Positions 16,489 through 22,718 of a DNA stretch of 22,718 nt are shown here, in pieces. Each line of letters opens with the position of its first letter. Position 1 is the first letter of the stretch. The DNA comes from Chara braunii. Taxonomy: Eukaryota; Streptophyta; Charophyceae; Charales; Characeae. The stretch covers positions 1,679,325 to 1,702,042 of the forward strand of contig BFEA01000309.1 in assembly GCA_003427395.1 (NCBI GenBank), written 5' to 3'. The notes under the pieces are model-generated. The model searched no databases. It was not told the DNA's origin and saw nothing but the letters and a program-made list of their open reading frames with translations. The translations under genes were made by a program, and so were the position numbers.

Positions 16489-16734
16489 AGTTGGGAGAAA
16501 TTAGGGGTAGTCAGATCGCCTCTAATTTTGGATGTGTCAACCGCCAGGACTAGCCCTAGAAAATGACAAAGGGGGCTACCGCTTCGCCGCCCTCACAGTT
16601 ACCTTACTGACTACCTCCTTTCCGCTCGCTCTAGGCATGTCCCGGAAACGACTGGACGCGGGGCTGTTAACTCAGGATGAGCCTTGACGAGGCCCTTCCA
16701 CGGTGTCCCATGGATGCGAGGAGGGCGCCCCACA

Positions 16735-17140
16735 TTTAATTAAATTTAATATTAAAATTAAGAATGAGAAAAGGAATTAAAGACAACAAAAGAGGAGAGA
16801 AAAACGGGATATTTTCCAATTTATTCAAATTCTTCGGTATTTGAATTTTAAAAGGGTCGCCCTCTATTATCGACATTTTTTATAATAGAATTAAATGTAT
16901 GAAAAAGATTCGAAAACAATAAAAAGAAAAGGGAAACCAAGGATTTTCAACGCTTCATTGAATGCCATCGGAATTTATTTTTGGCAAGATTGCCTCTATT
17001 TTTGTTATTTTCGATAAAAGAATTAGGAANTAAGAAAAGTAAATAAAAATAATAAGAAGGAAGGAAAACCATAATTAATACCTCATTGGCGTAATTTTAC
17101 TACATTTATCCGCGATNGGAATTAACCCCCGATTATTCAT
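16735..17140 (+). repeat. AT-rich diverged tandem repeats, period about 133 bp
   Basis: Similar blocks start near 16808, 16941 and 17069. For example TCGCCCTCTATT..TCGA..AATAGAATTAA (about 16856) corresponds to TTGCCTCTATTTT..TCGATAAAAGAATTA (about 16989). The third unit is weaker. No coding capacity. N at 17030 and 17117. The preceding 16489-16734 shows nothing recognisable. Confidence 0.55.
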
Positions 17141-17369
17141 TTACTCCAATTCTGGTGATTTNCGCTATATGGCGAAGATTGGGATTTGCTCGCATGGCCT
17201 GCCTGTTTTCCCCGATTTCTAGCCTTACCATAACCTGTGTACTATGAGTGCGAGATGGAGAGACGCGGGGTGTTACCGCCCTGTTATTTGATTGTGTCGC
17301 GCGTTGCGTTGGTGTGGTTGACATGGTTTGAGGAGGTTCTCTATCTGGCTCGGTACCCGGCATATTTCC

Positions 17370-18250
17370 TGCTCGGCATGAGCTCGGCATTAGCGTACTT
17401 CGGGTTTGGGGACACTTTCGCGGTTTTTTTTCAGGTGCAGGACGGCTACGNCGATCCATTTCACCTTCGGCGNCGCCACGGCGGTTCATTTCAGNTTNGG
17501 TGTCATCGCGGTTATTNTTTTCGGATTCAGTATGACTCCACACCGGCATATTTCAGGCTCAACGAGAGCTCNACATCAGCTCATTTCAAGGTCGGACAGA
17601 TCTGGATGATTTGTTATCGGGTTTTAGAANCACTCTGTTGATTTGTTTCAGGCTNNGGACCCTGACTGCAGTNCGTTTTCAGGTCACCTACGACACGACT
17701 CCAACAGTTTAGTATCGGATCGGCACCAACACGACAATTTATTTCAGCGTCTGAAGCNATAGCCACTTTATTTTTCAGGTTCGAAATAGGACCGGTAGTG
17801 AGCGGTTTGACAGCGGTACTTTCCGGTGAAATCTGTTTCGGGCTGTTGTGTTTCGCTCCATTGATGCAGGCACGACACTGGGACTGGGTACTACGTCTTG
17901 TTCCCGTTCTTTCGGGTTCGGATTTCAGGTCCGGAACAAGTTTGGTACTATCATGGTATTTCTGGTTTTCTACGGTATCCGGCGTCGATACGGTACGCGT
18001 CACTGCATTGGTCTCAGGTTCCATATTGACAGCTCAGAAGGCTTGTTTCAAGTATTTGCTTTTGGTTCGGCATGACATTCTGGTTCGGGACACGTTCGGT
18101 GGAGCATTGGTGTGGTACGGGTCGCTACGGCTCAGAACGGATGTTAAAGGTTCCGGCTCCTCCAGTCTTGCGGGATCGTTTCAGAATCGACATTTGTCCG
18201 GGTTCGCTGTTGGGTTGACAAAGGTACGGCCTGCAATACTCCAGATTCGT
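17370..18250 (+). repeat. Degenerate array of short units containing TTTCAGG
   Basis: TTTCAG or TTTCAGG recurs at about 17429, 17489, 17551, 17646, 17676, 17742, 17773 and 17923, with related TTTCGGG, TCTCAGG and TTTCAAG blocks between, each followed by a G/C-rich stretch such as GGnnCGG. The copies are very diverged and many N bases fall here, as expected when a repeat is collapsed in assembly. The 134-aa forward frame at 17237-17641 and the reverse frames reflect the repeat and are not convincing genes. Confidence 0.5.
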
Positions 18251-19081
18251 TAGTTCGGGATCGGTAACTCGAAGCCTGGTACTGATCCGGTGGCACCGAT
18301 GGGTCTTCAGTCGGTATCCCTGCACCTGCTCCTGTGGCCCTGGCATGAAGGGTCGCACAGTCCAGAGTTACTCCTGGATCAAACCTACAAGTGTTGGTAC
18401 CGGGTTTGTCTTTGAAAATGCGAGTGCACTTGTACTGGTGGCCGCGTCCTCTGGTACTAGAGGATATAGGCTGGGTGGCGAACGGGCAAAGGACAGAGTG
18501 AGCGGGGTGTACTCAGTCCACATCCCGGCTGGGAACAGGAAAAGTCAAGGCGCGTAGGGCGAAGCAGCTGAGCAACGCGCGCGGCGCGCTCAACGCNCGT
18601 TTCGCAAGCCTANAGGGAGGANAGATGAGCGCGCCAGGTGTTCTCCAGTGATCTGCGCAGTTGACTTGGAGTTGGGCGGAGAGTAGTGGTCGCGAGTGGG
18701 ATGTGCTCGGACTTGCGAGGCCCACCTATGTCTGAGAGGTTGGACGAAAGGGGACTGAGATGGGCGAGCATGGCGAGCGCAGCCTTTACTGAACCGACTA
18801 GCCGAAGGGCGTCGCCAGATCGCAACGTGGAATAAGAGGAGAGAGGAAGGGGAAAGAGAGAGATCGGGTTTTGGTGAGTCCAAATTACAGGCAAGCTCGG
18901 CTACACAGAAAACAATCGCAGGTGGTATCCGTGGTAAGGAAAACTTCGCCCGAGAGAGAGTGGGGAACAACCTTTTGAATACTGGAAAGTGGATCTGCCG
19001 CTAATGCTGACCAAATACATGGTGAGAATCAACGCTAAACTGCCGACTCAGCACCCTCCACACATGAAGGAATTGAGAGTA
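18251..19081. other. 3' untranslated region without recognisable features
   Basis: Both strands show only short, compositionally unremarkable frames. 18570-18600 is CG-rich and 18830-18870 is purine-rich. N bases lie at 18597, 18613 and 18622. I see no RNA gene, envelope-like frame or clear repeat. Confidence 0.5.
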
Positions 19082-19215
19082 TGAATCTGCCCGCCAAGGC
19101 GGGGGGGAATACAGTGATATATCAGCCTTGACATATGCACTCGATTTCCTGAAAATTTTGGAGTGATTGAATCGGCCCACAAAGGCGGGGTAAATTCAGC
19201 AATACAACAGGCAAG
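19082..19215 (+). repeat. 86-bp tandem duplication with a CCCGCC/GGCGGG hairpin
   Basis: TGAATCTGCCCGCCAAGGCGGGG (from 19082) recurs as TGAATCGGCCCACAAAGGCGGGG (from 19168), and similarity continues into AATACAG/AATTCAG. The first copy contains the perfect palindrome CCCGCC-AA-GGCGGG (19090-19103); the second has lost part of it. Confidence 0.6.
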
Positions 19216-19458
19216 AGACCACATACCGCAGATCGGACCGCATACTCCGAAGGACTTGAAAATACTGATTCTGACCGTTCAGATCTCGAATTGTCGGTCG
19301 AATCGACATTACGCCGGGGGAACACGCAGTCAAAACTCTTTTGATAGCGAGGTAACCGAGCGGGCACGTGAAAAAGTATCATTTATGGGATCCCGAGCTT
19401 ACACCCCCCCACCCTTCCTAATTACAAACTGGTGCGCCCAGACTTGAACACTTCTCGC

Positions 19459-19467
19459 GGGGAAAGG
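19459..19467 (+). promoter_or_regulatory. Candidate polypurine tract
   Basis: GGGGAAAGG is directly followed by TG at 19468, the expected first bases of an LTR ending in CA. In LTR elements such a tract primes plus-strand DNA. It is short, and because the start of the 5' LTR lies outside the window the boundary cannot be confirmed. Confidence 0.45.
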
Positions 19468-20638
19468 TGCGATTGGTGATGTTATTGGGTGAGTGAGAGT
19501 GAGAAAATACAACCGGGAAGCGTCTAAACTGTCGTTTCGTACGCCATTCACAAATACATTGAATCTGTCCAATGTGCTTATTAGAGGTGTGCGTGCTTGT
19601 ACCAGCCAGAAGTCAAGATCTCTGATTGTCTCGCTTTCAAACTGGCTGAGTGAAACTGTGAGAATTGCTCGCTGAAAGGACTGGATGCGCGCGCCAGGAA
19701 AAAGCCCGCCGAATGGAACATCGAAGTTGTGACATCTGAGCTAGGGCGCTCAGTAAGTTGATGAACTCCCCTTCCCAATTAGCGTTCTGCGGAGCGTGAG
19801 CTCATGTAAGACACTGTGAACGGGGTTGGATTGACGTGTGATACCATCATCAGAACTCAGCAAATAGGGCCTTGTTTTCTCTCTGCTGTGTTCGCTGGCT
19901 ACATTGAATTAGGCTTCGTTTTCATTCGCTGCTGTATTCGTTGATCACGGTAAATTGTGTCTTGCCTACGCTTTTTTTTTGCTGTATTCTCATATCACGG
20001 TGATACGGGACTTATTGTGACCTGGGGATACCACCGTCCGCATTTTCCCTCAAAGAGAGACTTTACCGACAGCGAGAGAGACAGAGTGGGAGACTGTACG
20101 GACGGAGAGAGAGAAAGAGAAACTGAGCGAGACAGACTAGAGAGAGAGAACAGAGAAAGACGAAGGAAAGAGAATATTGGGAGAGACAGAGAGAACTATG
20201 AGAGAGAGAGAGAGCAGCGAGAGAAAGAACGGCACAAGAGAGGAAGAGGAAGAACGACAAGAGAGCTGTTGAGATTCATAGGTGTGCGAACCTGCTATTT
20301 TCACCGGTTGGTCATTGAAACTCGTTGCTTTCAGACCAGCTGATTTATCCTATGACTATTAAAATTAAGTGCAGTTTGAATCGGTCGATTTACTAAGTGG
20401 TCATAGGAACTCATTGCTGCCTAAACCAGTTGATCTACCGTTTGACTCTTGGAGTTAATTGCAATTATACCGAGCTTTAACTGATTGACTATTGAGAGAA
20501 TAGGGGGCGTCACAAGCAACACGGACCCCTGAAGCCCTGTGAGTCGCTGGGGACCTCGGAAGTGGGTGCGGCGAGTGACATGCGCCGTTGCCCTTGGCTT
20601 CTGCGAATTGAAGGTGCCCCTCCCCGGGTTTCCTCACA
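19468..20638 (+). repeat. 3' long terminal repeat
   Basis: The direct counterpart of 1-1094 from 19548 onward, ending in CCTCACA at 20638 where similarity stops abruptly. The proposed TG start at 19468 gives about 1171 bp with TG...CA ends. It contains the same GA-rich tract (about 20050-20268). Divergence from the 5' copy is about 5%, so insertion was not very recent. Confidence 0.92.
20050..20268 (+). repeat. GA-rich purine tract inside the 3' LTR
   Basis: Counterpart of the tract at 511-722, with small length and base differences concentrated in the GAGA runs. Confidence 0.85.
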
Positions 20639-20773
20639 GCGGCACTAAGAGAATATGACGACAAAACGACAACGGCACGGCGGGGTCCCGCAGTCGGAAA
20701 AATATTGACGGCATAAGGGACAAGTGAAAAAAATAATAAAACGGGATTGTCGGGACTCGGGAACATGGGAAGT

Positions 20774-20838
20774 CCCAAATAAAAATTGGGCATCAACCGG
20801 GATGACGTCGGAGGCCAAAGGGACCCAAATAAAAATTG
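20774..20838 (+). repeat. 15-bp direct repeat 50 bp apart
   Basis: CCCAAATAAAAATTG occurs at 20774-20788 and 20824-20838. The first copy also forms a small CCCAA/TTGGG stem. Confidence 0.7.
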
Positions 20839-20976
20839 TCGAGAATTGGGCCTTGTCAACGGTACCGCCGGCGGAACGGAAAAATGAGACTAGTATGAGA
20901 AGCGGCAGGGACTTGAGGTGTCCCCGAGAAGAGACCACTAGCCAAGGTGAAAAGTGGCCGTGAGAAGCAAACGACG

Positions 20977-21038
20977 CCGTCGAGATCAAGGATCTCGACG
21001 GTGGAAAATATTAGCACCACTAGTTTAAACACTAGTGG
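20977..21038. repeat. Two adjacent perfect hairpins
   Basis: CCGTCGAGATC (20977-20987) pairs perfectly with GATCTCGACGG (20991-21001) with loop AAG: 11 bp. CCACTAGT (21017-21024) pairs perfectly with ACTAGTGG (21031-21038) with loop TTAAAC: 8 bp. Confidence 0.8.
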
Positions 21039-21493
21039 GGCTCAAACGATTGGAAAACGGAGGTGAGAAGCAAAGAAAAATAATAAGGAGAGGGTTGCCC
21101 AGTAGTCCGGAGTATTTCGGACTAGCTAGGCATGAGAAAAAAAGAGCCCAAGGGGCAAGAAATGGGCTAGTCAAGAAAATCGAAGCCAAGGGGGATCAAA
21201 ATGGAGGCTATCGGGAAGGAAATGACCCTAGGGGCATGGGCATGCCAACCTTGTGAGTCGGGGTGTAACGGCCAACAGCCGGTCTTGAACCTGACCACAA
21301 TCAAGGTCCTAGGGCCTAGAAAGGAGATGCACAACAAATTCACACATGTCATCAAGAAAACAAAAGAAAAAGAAAAAGAGAATGGGGAGAAAAATGAGAA
21401 AAAAATTAATGGGTAGAAAAATGGGGAAAAATGAGGAAAAATGGGGAAAATGCGTGGAGGAGAGTGTGCCGGCCCATTGGGATGACAGCAGTA

Positions 21494-21583
21494 GGGACTG
21501 CCAGGTCCCACTGATGACCTCACTCCTCCTAGATTCAAGGAGTGCAGACCTGATTGCTGCGATATGGCCCTTGGGGCCATATC
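21494..21583. repeat. Three hairpins in 90 bp
   Basis: GGGAC/GTCCC (21494-21498 with 21505-21509). CACTCCT/AGGAGTG (21521-21527 with 21538-21544). GATATGGCCC/GGGCCATATC (21561-21570 with 21574-21583), a perfect 10-bp stem with loop TTG. Confidence 0.75.
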
Positions 21584-21661
21584 TCAACAATACCTGAATT
21601 TAAAAAGGAAAAATTAAAAGAAAATGTAAAGGTTGAAATTTCGGTTTTCTTTTGGACCATG

Positions 21662-21822
21662 GATCTGAAATCAGATCTCAAGGTGGAGAGAAAATAGCCG
21701 TTTCTTGTGGGCCAGCAAAAAACGCCTAGATCCGGAATGAGGTGGCAGCCAAAAAGAAAAGGAAAACAAAAAATAGAAAAACACAAAAGAGTGCATTTGG
21801 CCCAAAAAAGAGCCAGATGCAC
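21662..21822. repeat. Two hairpins
   Basis: GATCTGA/TCAGATC (21662-21668 with 21671-21677, loop AA). GTGCATTTGGC (21791-21801) pairs with GCCAGATGCAC (21812-21822), 11 bp including one G-U. Confidence 0.7.
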
Positions 21823-21867
21823 CAAAAATTGAAAAATTGGACCTAGGGGCTCAAATTTGAAACATGG

Positions 21868-21985
21868 GCTACCATGGGGTAGCTCGGAATAATCCTGGCC
21901 TTGGATCTCAGTCAGATGACTCAGATCCAAGGCTGAAAATGCAGCGCCATATTGAAAAATGGTCTGGCCTACCCAAGGTAGGCCA
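21868..21985. repeat. Three hairpins, one of 16 paired bases
   Basis: GCTACC/GGTAGC (21868-21873 with 21878-21883). GCCTTGGATCT (21898-21908) pairs with AGATCCAAGGC (21923-21933), continuing after one C-C mismatch into AGTCA/TGACT. TGGCCTACC/GGTAGGCCA (21965-21973 with 21977-21985, loop CAA). Confidence 0.8.
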
Positions 21986-22113
21986 AAGAAAAATGCTAAA
22001 AAAAAAGGCCCTTGTTGACTTTTTTCTCCAATTGGGGTTGCAGTTTTTTTGTCGAGGCCCTAGAAACAGCATTTTGAAAAAGGGATAGAGGCCTTGGGAG
22101 GCCAAGAGGTAAT

Positions 22114-22171
22114 CCGAGTTGGTACCAACCACTCGGACTGCATGTATCTGACCAAGAAGAGGCCCAGATAC
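22114..22171. repeat. Two hairpins near the putative promoter
   Basis: CCGAGT/ACTCGG (22114-22119 with 22131-22136) encloses GGT/ACC. GTATCTG/CAGATAC (22144-22150 with 22165-22171). Confidence 0.65.
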
Positions 22172-22275
22172 CTCCGGAGAGGCCTAGAGGTGAAAATTGG
22201 CCTTGGGGGTACCTCGGTTCACTTTGGGGCACTTCGGAGGGCTCAAGGGTTGGGCGGACTGCTGTTCCCAGCCTG

Positions 22276-22310
22276 TATAAGTTGAGGATTTAGTCCGCCA
22301 CATTCACACG
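22276..22310 (+). promoter_or_regulatory. Possible TATA-box core promoter
   Basis: TATAA at 22276-22280 in the context CTGTATAAGTTG, with a pyrimidine/CA start-like sequence about 25-30 bases downstream (CATTCACAC, 22301-22309). It follows the hairpin-rich block and precedes purine-rich sequence with repeated GCTAGTG blocks. It could be an LTR or gene promoter, or chance. Confidence 0.3.
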
Positions 22311-22718
22311 TGCATGCGGAGTGCCCATGCTGCCCAAATGAGCCCGTGAGAGCTCTAAAGGCAATTGGAGAGTGGTGAGGGGAACCCCTACCAGTCCAGA
22401 AGCTTGGAAGTGACTGTGAGCTAGTGGGAGGAGGCTCTACAAGCTAGTGACAGTGAGGGAGGTAGTCCGCCATAACTCCCAGGCTAGTGGAGGAGAAGGC
22501 AAGACTGAGAGGAGTCCCATTAACCCTCATAGAGGGGAGGACTCCCTATTCTTAGTGATAGGAGCCCGTGGGTACTCGAAGGATGTGAGAGAAGGAGGGA
22601 GGAAAGGCTTGGAGAGGGAGGTAGCCATAGCCAAGAAAGGGGAAGCTTCACCAAGAAGGAGGCGTCCAAGGGGGTGAGTGGAGAAAGTGCCTTCCCCCTC
22701 CTCCTCCTTTTTTTTTTT

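Larger units (their letters stand above)
1..20638 (+). mobile_element. Very large Ty3/gypsy LTR retrotransposon with an accessory ORF cluster upstream of gag
   Basis: Two direct repeats of over 1 kb flank an internal region with a tRNA primer-binding site, Gag with a CCHC knuckle, an aspartic protease, RT, RNase H and integrase in that order. RT-RNase H-integrase is the Ty3/gypsy (Metaviridae) order. The full element would be about 20.7 kb; roughly the first 80 bp of the 5' LTR lie outside the window. Ty3 elements are commonly 5-12 kb, with Ogre/Tat-like elements reaching this size. The excess comes from a 2.1-kb leader, about 6.2 kb of unrecognised frames before gag, and a 3.1-kb 3' untranslated region. 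Coding lesions in gag, RT and integrase indicate that this copy is not autonomous as assembled. The target-site duplication cannot be tested because the left boundary is missing. Confidence 0.96.
20639..22718. other. Right flank: no gene found, very rich in stem-loops
   Basis: Sequence outside the retrotransposon. Frames on both strands are short, purine- or pyrimidine-biased and unconvincing. The striking content is a series of perfect short-loop hairpins from about 20680 to 22171, listed separately. The style resembles the structured leader at 1117-3240, so this may be part of another LTR element or its LTR, but no paired repeat is visible inside the window. The extreme right end is pyrimidine-rich and stops in a T run (22707-22718). 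Confidence 0.5.

Noticed and set aside
17237-17641. Hydrophobic forward frame that might be an envelope-like gene
   Set aside because: It lies in degenerate TTTCAGG repeats with many N bases, has no signal peptide plus transmembrane layout, and is short for an envelope.
21511-21544. CTGATGA followed by a stem, resembling a hammerhead ribozyme core
   Set aside because: The required GAAA after stem II is missing and no matching stems I and III are visible.

Overview
The window is almost entirely one very large Ty3/gypsy-type LTR retrotransposon followed by about 2 kb of unrelated flank. The host is a eukaryote, most likely a streptophyte (land plant or charophyte alga). That rests on a primer-binding site matching the 3' end of plant tRNA-Asp, plant-type telobox motifs in the leader and the overall style of the element. 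The Gag/RT/IN sequences also recall Ty3 elements of fungi and basal plants or algae, so the host assignment is inference. It is clearly an Illumina-type assembly: it holds many single N bases and an untrimmed Nextera mate-pair junction adapter.

Layout. 1-1094 is the 5' LTR, truncated by the window edge by about 80 bp; 19468-20638 is the 3' LTR (about 95% identical by eye). The tRNA-Asp primer-binding site is at 1099-1116. A non-coding leader of about 2.1 kb (1117-3272) is rich in perfect hairpins and contains a 200-bp tandem duplication. From 3273 to 9490 there is an operon-like run of about eleven plus-strand reading frames that match no family I recognise. They fall into at least three internal paralogous families and lie between the leader and gag. 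A 25-bp tandem repeat (9585-9672) precedes gag (9712). Gag-protease ends at 12918 and overlaps RT-RNase H in the -1 frame, with an HIV-like slippery heptamer T TTT TTA in the overlap. RNase H is followed by integrase with HHCC, D,D35E, a GPY/F module and a long basic tail, ending at 16339. A 3.1-kb 3' untranslated region carries hairpins, AT-rich diverged repeats and an array of short TTTCAGG-containing repeats. A possible polypurine tract lies just before the 3' LTR.

This copy is degraded: two TAG stops in gag, one TGA in RT, a one-base shift between RNase H and integrase, one TAG in integrase, and lesions in several accessory frames. The 38-bp adapter with a 24-bp duplicated flank inside integrase is an assembly artefact, not biology. 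Gag, protease, RT/RNase H and integrase form the usual copy-and-insert machinery. The role of the accessory cluster is unknown and is the most interesting part of the window.

Right flank (20639-22718): no convincing gene, but an exceptional density of short perfect stem-loops and a possible TATA promoter near 22276. It may be part of another mobile element into which this one inserted.
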